A stretch of DNA of 64,000 nt from Manis javanica (GCF_040802235.1 NC_133165.1:46203629-46267628), one strand, 5' to 3'; shown: positions 46,270 through 59,240, counted from the stretch's first letter. Numbers and translations: made by a program. Notes: generated by a model from the letters alone, not told the origin.

Positions 46270-49200
46270 ATGGCAGTAAGTACATATCTTTCAATGATCA
46301 CCCTAAATGTAAATGGTCTGAATGCACCACTCAAAAGACACAGAGTAGGGGGATCACGGGAAGATGGCAGCAGGCATTTCTGAGAATAGACCACATACTA
46401 AGACACAAAAAGAGCCTCAGTAAATTCAAAAAGATTGAAATTCTACCGACCAACTTCTCAGACCACAAAGGTATAAAACTAGAAATAAATTGTACAAAGA
46501 AAACAAAAAGGCTCACAAACACATGGAGGCTTGACAACATGCTCCTAAATAATCAATGGATCAATGATCAAATTAAAATAGAGATCAAGCAATATATTGT
46601 GACAAATGACAACAACAGTACAAAGCCCCAAATTCTGGGGGATGCAGTGAAAGCAGTTTTAAGAGGAAAGTATATGGCAATCCAGGCCTATTTAAAGGAG
46701 GAAGAACAATCCCAAATGAATAGTCTAAAGTCACAATTACTGAAATAGGAAAAAGAAGAAAAAATGAGGACTAAGTCAGCAGAAGGAGGGACAGAAAAAG
46801 ATCAGAGAAGAAATAAAATTGAGAAGAATAAAACAATAGAAAAAAATCAATGAAACCAAGAGCAGTTTCTTTGAGAAAATAAGCAAAATAGATAAACCCC
46901 TAGCCAGACAATTAAGAGAAAAATAGAATCTACACACATAAACAGAATCAGAAATGGGAAAGGAAAAATCATGATGGACCCCACAGAAATACAAAAAATC
47001 ATTAGAGAATACTATGAGAATCTATGCTAACAAGCTGGAAAACCTAGAAGAAATGGACAACTTCCTAGAAAAATACAACCTCCAAGACTGACCAAGGAAG
47101 AAACAGAAAATCTGAACACACCAATTACCAGCAACGAAATTGAATCAGTAATCAAAAAACTTCCCAAGAGCCAAACCCCCTGGGCAGACGGATTTACCGC
47201 AGAATTTTATCAGACAAAAAGAGAAAACATAATACCCATTCTCCTTAAAGTTTCCCAACAAATAGAAGAGGAGGGAATACTTCCAGACTCATTCTATAAA
47301 GCCAGCATTACCCCAACACCAAAACCATGCAAAGACCCCACTGAAAAAGAAAATCACAGACCACTATCCCTGATGAACATAGATGCAAAAATACTCAACA
47401 AAATATTACCAAATCGAATTCAAAAATACATCAAGAGCATCATACACCATGACCAAGTGGGATTCACCTCAGGGATTCAAGGATGGTACAACATTTGAAA
47501 ATCCATCATCATCATCCACAACATCAACAAAAAGGACAAAAAACACATGATCACCTCCATAGATGCTGAAAAAGCATTCGACAAAATTCAACATCCATAC
47601 ATGATAAAAACTCTCAACAAAATGGGTATAGAAGGCAAGTACCTCAACATAATAAAGGCTATATATGATAAACTCACAGCCAACATCATACTTAACAGTG
47701 AGAAGCTGAGAGCTTTTCCTCTAAGATTGGGAACAAGACACGGATGCCCACTCCCCCCACTGTTATTCAACATAGTACTGGAGGTCCTAGCCATGGCAAT
47801 CAGACAAAACAAAGAAATACAAGGAGTCCAGATTAGTAAAGAAGAAGTCAAACTGTCTCTATATGCAGATGACATAATATTGAACATAAAAACCCTAAAG
47901 ACTCCACTCCAAAACTACTAGAACTAATATCTGAATTCAGCAAAGTAACAGGATCCAAAATTAACACACAGAAATCTGTTGCATTCCTATACACTAACAA
48001 TGAACTAATAGAAAGAGAAATCAGGAAAACAATTTCATTCACAATTGCATCAAAAAGAATAAAATACCTAGGAATAAACCTAACCAAGGAAGTGAAAGAC
48101 CCATACCATGAAAACTACAAGACATTCCTTAGAGAAATTAAAAAGGACACTAACAAATGGAAACTTCATTTCCATGCTCTTGGCTAGGAAGAATTAATAT
48201 TGCCAAAATGGCCATCCTGCCTAAGGCAATCTACTGATTCAATGCAATCCCTATCAAAATACCAACAGCATTCTTCAATGAACTGGAACAAATAGTTAAA
48301 AAATTCATTTGGAACTACCAAAGACCCTGAATAGCCAAAGCAATTCTGAGAAGGAAGAATAAAGTGGGGGGCACCTTGCTCCCCAACTTCAAGCTCTACT
48401 ACAAAGCCACAGTAATCAAGACAATTTGGTACTGGCACAAGAACAGAGCCACAGACCAGTGGAACAGAACAGAGACTCCAAACATTAACCCAAACACATA
48501 TTGTCAATTAATATACGATAAAGGAGCCATGGATATACAATGGGGAAATGACAGCCTCTTCAACAGCTGGTGTTGGCAAAACTGGACAGCTACAACATGT
48601 AAGAGAATGAAACTGGATCACTGTCTAACCCCATACACAAAAGTAAACTCCAAATGGATCAAAGACATGAATGTAAGTCATGAAACATGGGCAAAAATCT
48701 CATGGACATAAACATGAGTGACTTCTTCATGAACATATCTCCCCGGGCAAGGGAAACAAAAGCAAAAACACACAAGTGGGACTATAACAAGCTGAAAAGC
48801 TTCTGTACAGCAAAGGTCACCACCAATAGAGCAAAAAGGCAGCCTACAGAATGGGAGAATATATTCATACATGACAGATCCGATAAAGGTTGACATCCAA
48901 AATATATAAAGAGCTCACGCACCTCAACAAACAAAAAGTAAATAATCCAATTGAAAAACAGGCAGAGGAGCTGAACAGGCACTTCTCCGAAGAAGAAATT
49001 CAGATGGCCAACAGGCACGTGAAAAGATGCTCCACATCACTAATTATCAGAGAAATGCAAATTAAAACCACAATGAGATATCACCTCACACCAGTAAGGA
49101 TCACCCCCATCCAAAAGACAAACAACAACAATTTTTGGCAAGGCTGTGGAGAAAGGGGAACCCTCCTGCACTGCTGGTGGGGATGTAAATTAGTTCAACC

Positions 49201-49573
49201 ATTGTGGAAAGCAGTATGGAGGCTCCTCAAAAAGCTCAAAATAGAAATACCATTTGAGCCAGGAATTTCACTTCTAGGAATTTACCCTCAGAATGCAGCA
49301 GCCCTGTTTGAAAGGTACAGATGTACCCCTATGTTTTTCGTGGCACTATTAACAATAGCCAAGAAATGGAAGCAAGCTAAGTGCCCGTCATTAGATGAAT
49401 GGATAAAGAAGATATGGTACATAGACACAATGGAATATTATTAAGCCATAAGAAGAAAACAAATCCCACCATTTGCAACAACATGGATGGAGCTAGAGGG
49501 TATTATGCTCAGTGAAATAAGCCAGGTGGAGAAAGACAAGTACCAAATGATTTCACTCATATGTGGAGTATAA
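46270..49573 (+). pseudogene. L1 ORF2 remnant, copy G
   Basis: Starts AVSTYLSMITLNVNGLNAP (ATG 46270-46272). Most of the EN domain is deleted at 46348-46381. Later pieces: 46539-46748 (EN-RT linker), 47547-47921 ([22 protein letters not shown] and the catalytic [12 protein letters not shown]), 48364-48711, 48890-49444 (C-terminal segment ending near WYIDTMEYY). The natural stop TAA is at 49571-49573. The RT catalytic YADD-type motif is intact here, but EN is lost and frames are broken. Confidence 0.9.
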
Positions 49574-49932
49574 GAATAAAGAAAAATGTGAAGGGAAAAA
49601 CAAGAGCAGAATCACAGGACCCAAGAATGGACTAACAGTTACCAATCGGAAAGGGACTGGGGAGGATGGCTGGGAAGGGAGGGATAAGGGGGATAAAAAG
49701 AAAGGGGGCATAATGATTTGCATGTATCATGTGTGTGTGGGTCACAGGGAGGGCTGTGCAACACAGAGAAGACAAGTAGTGATTCTACAGCATCTTACTA
49801 TGCTGATGGACAGTGACTGTAATGGGATTTGTGTGGGGGACTTGTTGATGGGGGAAGTATAGTAAACATAATGTTCCTCATGTAATTGTAGATTAATGAT
49901 ACTAAAACAAACAAACAAATAAACAAATAAAC

Positions 49933-50245
49933 AAACCTTGTATCCATTAGCTGTCACTCCCTAATTCCTTCTTCTCCTCAGCCATTGGCAACCAGTACTC
50001 TACTTTCTGTCTGTATGGATTTGCCTATTCTAGACATTTCACATAAACAAAATCATATAACATGTAGCCTTTTGTGATTGGCTTCTATCATTTAGCATAA
50101 TGTTTTCAACTGTTCTCGGATGTTGCAGCATATGTCAGTACTTCAATTCTTTTATGGCTGAAAAACATTCTATTGTATACTTCACTTTGTTTTTTCTATG
50201 GAGCAGTTGACAAACATTTGGGTAAAACAACTTTTATATAAAGAA
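49933..50245 (-). mobile_element. Second ancient L1M, right of copy G
   Basis: Continues the old 3' UTR from 44254: GTATCCATTAGCTGTCACTC, then TACTTTCTGTCTGTATGGAT, then TTCTTTTATGGCTGAAAAAC, typical L1M 3' sequence read on the minus strand. Confidence 0.75.
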
Positions 50246-52879
50246 TTTGGAGCTCCTTCTCGGTGGCTATTGTCTTTCCGAGACAGGACTTAATGATGTG
50301 AGAAGGCACAAAACAACAGAAGACTCACCAGTGCCTCTCCTTTCTTCTGGGTATGAAGTCTTTTCCAGTAACTGCCTGCTTTTGGTTGCTCTCCAGAACC
50401 TTCAGATAGTTTTTTGTTTCTTTAACATTTTGTGCAGAATTTATAATCATTCTTTGCTGGAGGGCTGGCCGGAGATGAGCCATTACTGGAAGCAACCTCC
50501 AAGTATACTGCCCAGCACCTTTTGTCCATTTTTGTAATAGCACTTCAATTTCCCTTTGGGAAACCATCCCCCACTTTGGCTCCAATGACGGGTACCCAAC
50601 GTGGGCCCACAAAGGTGTTACATTCTCCCTGACCACCAATGACTGGTTAAGGAAGAGGTATGTGACCCAAATCTGGCCAAAATCAATTTCAGAGCTTTTG
50701 CTGAAGCTATCTGTAAAAAGATCTCATCTTTCAGTTGGTTATTATGAGAGTGGCATGAAGCCTGGAACTGATGGAAGCTTTTGACTGCATGAGAGACGAA
50801 CCAACATGGAGAAAGGCAGAGCTGAAAGGCAGAAAATACTGTTGACATAATTTAGGCTTCTTATTCAAATAATGACTGTAGCTAGTATACTCAGGACTTC
50901 ACTAAGAGTTCAACAGATACTCATTTTCTGCTTAGGCTAGTTTAGGTCAGCTTTTTGATATCTGCAACTGAGCAGTTTGACTAATAGGTAAAAGGGAGAC
51001 AAAGTCTGTAAGGTCAAAGCACATATTAACTGCTAAATACCTAGTCCAAAACTGTTCTCTTGCCCCTTGCCTAGCAGCCAAGGCCTCATACAGACAAATC
51101 CAAACACTCTACATTTAAACCACTCTAAAATTAATCCCACAGGGCTTTAAACAATAAGAGCTTTGTCCTGAGTCAAAGGAAAGCAAGACATTTCTTCTGT
51201 CCCTCTAAAACAGCCTTCTCCCACTGGCCCTGTCCTACAATAACCACACTGAAAAATTCCAGTGCCCCTAACCCAGTTGGGCAGACCTTCCATGCTTCAG
51301 TAGTGCCTAAAATGTTCTGTTTCTTCCCTTTGCCCCTAATTTACTTATCTTTCAGGGTCCATATCAAATGGAAACAAAATTAACACGTTTACAGCAGTAC
51401 TTGCCAACCTTTCCATACTATGGCACACAGAGAACATAATTTTATTTGTACGGCATAATGGGATGAAAGGAAAAAGCTGCTCACAGCCAGAAAATGCTGG
51501 CAGAAGGAGCTGGCTGCACCAGGCACCTCTCATCTGCCCTGACACCAAAGACAACCAAAGCTTCTAAAGCACTGTACACTAACTTCTGGTCACATGTACA
51601 CAGAGAGACTGTTTCACTTGTCTCTCCTGCCAGACTACAAGCTCTTAGAAGAGAAAAATGTAGTTGGATTCATCTTTATATTCTCAGCAACCAGCACAGG
51701 GCTTGGCATCTATTATGTCCTCAAAATAGATTGCTTAACTGCACTGAATCCTAGAAACCTCTTCAAGCAATCTTTTAACTTAGAAAACATGCAACAATTC
51801 TGAAGCTGTGCTACTCAGTATCTTATCTACCAGGAACCCAGAAAAAAAAATTATTAGCTCTTAACATACTCTAAGAAGGCCTGTCTACTTCCCCCTTTAT
51901 AAATTCATTTGATCAATAATATTTATCAAGTACCTACTCTGTACCAGGCATGAGGGATATTTAACAGTGATAGAGACAAACAGTCCCTGCCTTGTTCTTA
52001 GGAAACTTAAAGGAACACAGACATTAAAGAAATAGTTCCATATACTTATTTGTAGGTAAATAAACACTCTACAAGAGAAAGAGAGGACAGAACAAATGGA
52101 TAAATCTGAATAAATAATGACAGAGAATGTCAAAGAACTGAAAACACAAATTCTCAGGCAGAGAGGACCAAGTGCCAAAGCGAATACCCACAATTAGACA
52201 ACTAGCAGTGAAACCCCAAAGCCTCAAGAATAAACATACGGTTATAGATTGATTGGGGTGGGGGAATGCGGGAGGAGGGGGTCCGGGCGGGGGTGAAGAC
52301 ACCACGAATAACTCGAGGTGTTTGGCCTGAGCAACTAGAAGCACAGAACAGTGGGGGAGGTGAAGGTTATGTTAAGTTCTGGACATGTTTGAGGTGCAAA
52401 CTATACATTTAAGCCCTTCAAGAGTTCAATATAAGAACCTGGGGTTCAAGGTGGAGCACTGGGTTGCACATGGAAATTTGAGGATTAGCACAATAAACGG
52501 CATTTATATTTAAAGCTTTGAAATTAATAAACTCCTAGGGAGAGTTTAGGATGACCTAGGATGAGGTTTTTCGGCAGTACAACCATTCAAAATAAGCAGG
52601 AAGGACAAGAATCAGAAAGAAGCAGAGACGGCGGAATCTAAGGATGAGATGTTCCACAAGCCGAATGAACGCGTGTTAAGAAGGTGCAGTGGTCAACTGC
52701 ATCAAATACGGAACTGAGAACTAACTTAACACTGAATTTGGCGACTTAGAATTATTGGTGGCTTTGACAAGGATCCATTTCAGTGGAGCGGTAGGGAACA
52801 AGGCCTGACTGGGGCGGGTTCACAGACTTGGAGAAAAGGCTCTAGTGAGTACAACCTGAAGCGCTGGCTGCAAACGAAG
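50246..52879. other. Unique and ancient-repeat DNA left of the CpG island
   Basis: About 51625-51760 matches an L2 3' end on the plus strand (GACTACAAGCTCTTAGAAGAG, CAGCACAGGGCTTGGCATCT). 51900-52200 contains the common mammalian dispersed motif 'tttatcaagtacctactctgtaccaggcatgaggg'. 52330-52830 has the texture of an old dispersed repeat I cannot name. Small ORFs (50247-50537, 50325-50639 minus, 51494-51754) have no recognisable product. No exon is assignable. Confidence 0.5.
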
Positions 52880-53460
52880 CTGTTTTGTTAAGATGGACGC
52901 ATCTTGTACATATAATAAAAACCGTCGGACGTCGGGGGGTGGATACCTTCAGTCCTCTCGTACTTGGGCTTCCCAGCCCACCTCTGCGCCCATCTTCCCC
53001 ACTCCCGGCTTCCCAGCCTTGGAGTGCCCGGCGCATGCGCAAGATGCTAAGCCAGCAAACTGGTCCTTCCTCCCAGCTCTGCCTCTCCCCGCCCAGGGAG
53101 CCTGAGCGCCGCCTCGGGAGCGCGGCCTCGGCTAGGCCGGCAGTGGGGACGTCGAATGGGGGCCCCATCCCTTCGCTCCCGCCATTCCCCAGGATCCTAA
53201 ATTACGACTTTTCCTCACCTACAGAGCCACGGGCGGAACAAGCGTTGGAAATTGTGACGGCAGGGGCAGGCGCGTTCTTCCTGTGCTTTTTCAAAGTCTG
53301 AGGATAATAACGAACTTGCATTAGAACATTCGCGGGACGTCGAGAACCACAAGCGCTTTTTCCTTTTTATGAGCTTAGTCGCGGAGATTTCCCCCTACGC
53401 ATGCGCCTTCCCGCTTCTGTGACGTGCCGCGGTCCCCCCTGGGAAATGTAGTTTTTTGGC
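52880..53460. promoter_or_regulatory. CpG island with NRF1, CRE-like and ZNF143-like sites
   Basis: The most CpG-dense DNA here outside L1 5' UTRs. Sites: GCGCATGCGC at 53031-53040 and CGCATGCGC within 53398-53406 (NRF1 palindromes), TGACGTG at 53420-53426 (CRE/ATF-like), and CCTGGGAAATGTAGTT at 53438-53453, the reverse of the ZNF143/Staf core ACTACAnTTCCCAGG. Such clusters mark TATA-less housekeeping and bidirectional promoters. A strong donor-like TAG|GTGAGG lies on the minus strand at 53219/53218, so a leftward first exon is possible. The plus frame 52885-53301 (138 codons) is GC-driven and unrecognised. The gene is unknown. Confidence 0.65.
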
Positions 53461-53978
53461 TGTTATTTCTTGACGCCTCACTGAACCTTAGTTTAACAAA
53501 CTAGGGTCCTTTTGTGTTTTAGGTATTCTCTCCCACTATGAAAATAATAGTAATTTTTTTAAAAAGAGCAAACTGTTGATTGAGGGAGGAGCAGCAGGTA
53601 TATGAGTACTCTGTACTTTCTGCCTCAATTTTGCTGAGAACCTAAAACTATTTCAAAAAGTCTATTGAAAAATAAGAACAAGCAGATCTGTAGAACTAGA
53701 AATCGCGATTTGGGGAAATCTTCCCAGGAACGCATTAAGCATGTGAGCGAATACTTATCTATAATGTTTACATCCTATTATCTTACGATTTCTGGCATTA
53801 ACCCTGCCGAAGGTTATGATTTTAAATTTATTTTGGCTATTTGAATCATTTGCCAGCTCAGTAAGTTCAGCATTATTTGTTTGTTCACCAATGTATTCCC
53901 ACTCCCTAGCATATAATAAGCCCTTAAAAAAATTTTTTTAATGGTAGGAAGCACCCAATGACATCTGCCTCCTATTTC
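53461..53978. other. AT-rich DNA right of the CpG island
   Basis: No gene, known repeat or regulatory motif recognised up to the T-rich 3' end of L1 copy H. Confidence 0.5.
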
Positions 53979-54332
53979 TTTTTTTATATTTTATTTTATT
54001 TATTCTTTTGGTATCATTAATATACACTTACATGAACAACATTGTGGTTACTAGATTCCCTCCATTATCAAGTCCCCACCACATACCTTATTACAGTCAC
54101 TGTCCATCAGTGTAGTAAGATGCTATAGAATCACTACTTGTCTTCTCTGTGATATCCTGCCATCCTGGTGCTCCCCACCTACATTATGAGTGCTAATCAT
54201 AATGCCCCTTTTCCCCCTTAGCCCTCCTTTCCCACTGATCCTCCCCAGACCCTTTCCGTTTGGTAATTGTTAGTCCATTCTTCGGTTCTGTGAGTCTGCT
54301 GCTGTTTTGTTCTTTCAGTTTTTGCTTTGTTC

Positions 54333-57300
54333 TTATACTCCACAGATGAGTGAAATCATTTGATACTTGTCCTTCTCTGCCCAGCTTATTTCACTGAGAA
54401 GAATACCCTCTAGCTCCATTCATGTTGTTGCAAATGGTAGGATTTGTTTTCTTCTTATGGCTGAATAATATTCCATTGTGTATATATACCACATCTTTAT
54501 CCATTCACCTACTAATGGACACTTAGGTTGCTTCCATTTCTTAGCTATTGTAGATAGTGCTGCAATAAACATAGTGGTGCATCTGTCTTTTTAAAACTGG
54601 GCTGCTGCATTCCTAGGGGAAATTCCTAGGAGTGGAATTCCTGAGTCAAATGGTATTTTTATTTTGAGCATTTTGAGGAACCTCCATACTGCTTTCCACA
54701 ATGGTTGAAGTAATTTACATCCCCACCAGCAGTGCAGGAGTGTTCCCCTTTCTCCACATCCTTGCCAGCATTTGTTGCTGTTTGTCTTATGGATGGTGGC
54801 CATCCTAACTGGTGTAAGCTGATATATCATTGTGGTTTTAATTTGCATTTCTCTGATGATTAGTGATGTGGAGCATCTTTTCATGTGCCTGTTGGCCATC
54901 TGAATTTCTTCTTTAGAGAAGTGTCTGTTCAGCTCCTCCACCCATTTTTTAATTGGGTTATTTGCTTTTTGTTTGTTGAGGTGCGTGAGCTCTTTGTATA
55001 TTTTGGATGTCAACCCTTATCGGATGTGTCATTTATGCATATATTCTACCATTCTGTATGATGCCTTTTTGTTCTATTGATGGTGTCCTTTGCTGTACAG
55101 AAGCTTTTCAGTTTGATATAGTCTCACTTGTTCATTTTTGCTTTTGTTTCCCTTGCCCAGGGAAGATATGTTCATGAAGAAGTTGCTCATGTCTATATTC
55201 AAGTGAGTTTTGACTATATTTTCTTCTAAGACTTTTATGGTTTCATTACTTACATTCAGGTCTTTGATCCATTCCGAGTTTACTTTTGTGTATGGAGTTA
55301 GACAGTAATCCAGTTTCATTCTCTTACATGTTGTAGCTGTCCAGTTTTGCCAACACCAGCTGTTGAAGAGGCTGTCATTTCCCCATTGTATATCCATGGC
55401 TCCTTTATTGTATATTAATTGACCATATATGCTTGGGTTAATGTTTGGAGTCTCTATTCTGTTCCACTGGTCTGTGGCTCTGTTCTTATGCCAGTACCAA
55501 ATTGTCTTGATTACTGTGGCTTTGTAGTAGAGCTTGAAGTTGGGGAGCGAGATTCCCCCCACTTTATTCTTCCTTCTCAGGATTGCTTTGGCTATTCGGG
55601 GTCTTTGGTGGTTCCATATGAATTTTAGAACTATCTGTTCCAGTTCATTGAAGAATGCTGTTGGTATTTTGATAGGGATTGCATTGAATCTGTAGATTGT
55701 TTTAGGCAGGATGGCTGTTTTGACAATATTAATTCTTCCTAGCCAAGAGCATGGGATGAGTTTCCATTTGTTAGTATCCTCCTCAATTTCTCTTAAGAGT
55801 GTCTTGTAGTTTTCATGGTATAGGTCTTTCACTTCCTTGGTTAGGTTTATTCCTAGGTATTTTATTCTTTTTGATGCAATTGTGAATGGAATTGTTTTCT
55901 TTCTTTCTCTTTCTGCTAGTTCATCATTAGTGTATAGGAATGCAACAGATTTCTGTGTATTAATTTTTTATCCTGCAACTTTGCTGAATTCCAAAATTAG
56001 TTCTAGTAGTTTTGGAGTGGAGTCTTTAGGGTTTTTTATGTACAATATCATGTCATCTGCAAACAGTGACAGATTGACTTCTTCCTTACCAATCTGGATG
56101 CCTTTTATTTCTTTGTGTTGTCTGATTGCCATGGCTAGAATATCCAGTACTATGCTGAATAAAAGCAGGGAGAGTGGGGCATCCCTGTCTTATTCCTGAT
56201 CTTACGGAGAAAGCTTTCAGCTTCTCACTCTTAAGTCTGATGTTGGCTGTGAGTTTGCATGTATGGCCTTTATTATGTTGAGGTACTTGCCCTCCAAACC
56301 CATTTTGTTGAGAGTTTTTATCATGAATGGATGTTGAATTTTGTCAAATGCTTTTTCAGGTTCTATGGAAATGATCATGTGGTTTTTGTCCTTCTTTTTG
56401 TTGATGTTGTGGATGATGTTGATGTATTTTCGAATGTTGTACCATCCTTGCATCCCTGAGATGAATCCCACTTGATCATGGTGTGTGATCCTCTTGATGT
56501 GTTTTTTAATTCAGTTTGCTAATGTTTTGTTTGGAATTTTTGCATCTATGTTCATCAGGGATGTTGGTCTATAGTTTTCTTTTCTTGTGGTGTCTTTGCC
56601 TGGTTTTGGTATTAGAGTTATGCTGGCTTCATGGAATGAGGTTAGAAGTATTCCCTCCTCTTCTATTTTTTGGAAAACTTTAAGGAAAATGGGTATTATG
56701 TCTTCTCTTTATGTCTGATAAATTTCTGCGGTGAATCCTTCTGGTCTGGGAGTTTTGTTCTTGGGTAGTTTTTTGATTACCCATTCAATTTCATTGCTGG
56801 TAATTGGTCTGTTTAGATTTTCTGTTTCTTCCTTGCTCAGTCTTGGAAGGTTATATTTTTCTAGAAAGTTGTCCATTTCTTCTAGGTTATCCAGTTTGTT
56901 AGCATATAGATTTTCATAGTATTCTCTCATAATTCTTTGTATTTCTGTGAGGTCCATAGTGACTTTTCGTTTCTCATTTCTGATTCTGTTTATGTGTGTA
57001 GACTCTCTTTTTTTTCTTAATAAGTCTGGCTAGGGGTTTATCTATTTTGTTTATTTTCTCAAAGAACTTCTCTTCTTTTCAGTAACTTTTTCTATTGTTT
57101 TATTCTTCTCAATTTTATTTATTTCTTCTCTGATCTTTATTATGTCCCTCTGTCTGCTGACCTTAGGCCTCATTTGTTCTTCTTTTTCCAATTTCGATAA
57201 TTGTGACATTAGACTATTCATTTGGGATTGTTCTTCCTTCTTTAAATAGGCCTGGATTGCTGTATGTTTCCCTCTTAGAACTGCTTTCACTGCATTCCAC

Positions 57301-58171
57301 AGAAGTTGGGGCATTGTGCTGTTGTTGTCATTTGTCTCCATATATTGCTTGATCTCTGTTTTAATTTGGCCATTGTTCCATTGATTACTTAGGAGCATGT
57401 TGTTAAGCCTCCATGTGTTTGTGAGCCTTTTTGTTTTCTTTGTACTATTTATTTCTAGTTTTATACCCTTGTGATCTGAGAAGTTGGTTGGTAGAATTTC
57501 AATCTTTTTGAATTTACTGAGGCTCTTTTTGTGGCCTAGTATGTGGTCTATTCTGGAAAATGTTCCATGTGCACTTGAAGAGAATGTGTATCCTGCTGCT
57601 TTTAGGTGGAGAATTCTGTAGATGTATGTTAGGTCCATCTTTTCTAATGTGTTGTTCAATGCCTCGGTCTCCTTACTTATTTTGTCTCTGGTGGACCTGT
57701 CCTTTGGAGTGATAGAGCATCGAACTCTCCTAGAATGAATGCATTACATTCTATTTCCCCTTTTAATTCTGTTAATATTTGTTTCACATATGTAGGTGCT
57801 CCTGTGTTGGGTACACAGATATTTATAATGGTTATATTCTCTTGTTGGATTGACCCTTTATCATAATGTAATGTTCTTCTTTGTCTCTTGTGACTTTCTT
57901 TGTTTTGAAGTCTATTTTGTCTGATACAAGTCCTGCAACTCCTGCTCTTTTCTCCCTATCAATTTCATGAAATATCTTTTTCCATTCCTTCACTTTTAGT
58001 CTGTGTATGTCTTTGGGTTCAATGTGAGTCTATTGTAGGCAGCATATAGTTGGGTCTTGTTTTTTATCCATTCTATTACTCTGTGTCTTTTGATTGGTGT
58101 ATTCAGACCATTTACATTTAGGGTGATTATTGATAGTATATACTTACTGCCATTGCAGGCTTTAGATTCAT
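54333..58171 (-). pseudogene. L1 ORF2, copy H, broken by several lesions
   Basis: Start ATG on the minus strand at 58171, natural stop complementary to 54333-54335. Pieces: 57051-57659 (202 residues, EN end through linker: FSRIDHILGHKKSLSKF, AVLRGKHTAIQAYLKKEEQS), 56709-56957 (linker to RT), 56217-56471 (RT start), 55074-55832 (252 residues, thumb and following domain: [20 protein letters not shown]) and 54591-55013 (C-terminal segment with [18 protein letters not shown], the Cys-rich region). The RT palm lies in the unframed 55840-56200 region. Frameshifts and stops make it inactive. Confidence 0.92.
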
Positions 58172-58386
58172 GGTTACCAAAGGTTCAAGGGTAACTTCTT
58201 TATTATCTAAGAGTCCAACTTAACTCACTTAGTATGTTGTTACAAACACAATCTAAAGGTTCTTTTTTCTTTTTTCCCTCCTTTTATTCCTCCTCCATTC
58301 TTTATATATTAGGTATCATGTTCTGTACTCTTTGTCCCTTTTTATCACCTCTGGTGAGAGCTATTTAACCTTAGGAACACTTCCAT

Positions 58387-58745
58387 CTATAGGAGTCCCT
58401 CCAAAATACACTGTAGAGATGGTCTGTGGGAGCCAAATTCTCTCAGCTTTTGATTATCTGGAAATTGTTTAATCCCTCCTTCAAATTTAAATGATAATCT
58501 TGCTGGATAAAGTGTTCTTGGTTTGAGGCCCTTCTGCTTCATTGCTTTAAATATATCATGCCACTCCCTTCTGGCCTGTAAGGTTTCTGCTGAGAAGTCT
58601 GATGATAACCTGATGGGTTTTTCTTTGTATGTGATCTTATTTCTCTCTCTGGCTGCTTTTAATAGTCTGTCCTTATCCTTGATCTTTGCCATTTTAATTA
58701 TTATATGTCTTTGGGTCCCTTGTGTTGGGAGTTCTGTTAACCTTC
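58387..58745 (-). pseudogene. L1 ORF1 C-terminal fragment, copy H
   Basis: 101-residue frame 58387-58692: start of CTD through the natural C-terminus (AKIKDKDRLLKAARER, ARREWHDIFKAMKQKG, ending LEGLL). The coiled coil and RRM start have been removed by the deletion at about 58745. Confidence 0.88.
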
Positions 58746-58915
58746 ATGGATGTTACCCTGTTCTGTGAGGTCTGCTCTTTTCTCCAGGTATATACAGTCT
58801 GGTGCAGCCCTCTTTCCTGTTGCTCTTTCAGAATTGGTTGTATTAATTATATTTTCATATTGTATGTGGTTTTAGGCAGTAGTCTCTGTCTCACCTCTCA
58901 TGCTGACATCTTTAA

Positions 58916-59240
58916 TCCAAGCCAGCCCGTAAAATTTTTGGGTTCATTAGAAGACTTGAACACAAACTGTTCCAGCCTGAAACTAAACCCATTATTTTCT
59001 TCTGTCAAGCTTGCTTTTATGTGGACTCTATCTCAATGAATAGCATAATCATCTACCCAGACTCAGTTCTATATCCTGCCCTATGAAGCTTATGCTAGGA
59101 GGGATTTCACAAAGTTTACATTTGTAAAGGATATCAGGACCTATTTCTCCCAAATGTCAGATATCAACCTTCATTGCTCCTCAGGAGAGATTTGGAGCTC
59201 ACAATTGTTTGAGTTTATCTTTAATTTTTGATGTTTGTCC
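58916..59240. other. Unassigned stretch
   Basis: No recognisable gene or repeat between L1 copy H and the probable solo LTR. Confidence 0.45.

Larger units (their letters stand above)
44255..49932 (+). mobile_element. L1 copy G, full-length type with internal rearrangement
   Basis: A plus-strand L1. Flanking short duplication AAACCTTG at 44247-44254 and 49933-49940. 5' UTR 44255-45154 (A/D/E/I class), ORF1 about 45155-45961, ORF2 from 46270, 3' UTR 49574-49932 with an (AAACAAAT)n-like tail. At 46348 the ORF2 endonuclease region is replaced by a short stretch resembling an L1 5' terminus, so this may be two L1 copies fused. Confidence 0.93.
53979..58915 (-). mobile_element. L1 copy H, minus strand, internally deleted
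   Basis: 3' terminus with T-rich tail at 53979, 3' UTR to 54332, ORF2 54333-58171, ORF1 remnant 58387-58745, and only the outermost about 170 bases of the 5' UTR (58746-58915, matching 23067-23225 of copy C). The N-terminal half of ORF1 and most of the 5' UTR are deleted at about 58745. ORF2 is among the best preserved here. Confidence 0.93.

Noticed and set aside
52885-53301. 138-codon ORF in the CpG island as a protein-coding exon
   Set aside because: Pro/Ser/Arg-rich composition is that expected of GC-rich DNA; no start context, splice signals in frame, or family resemblance supports it.
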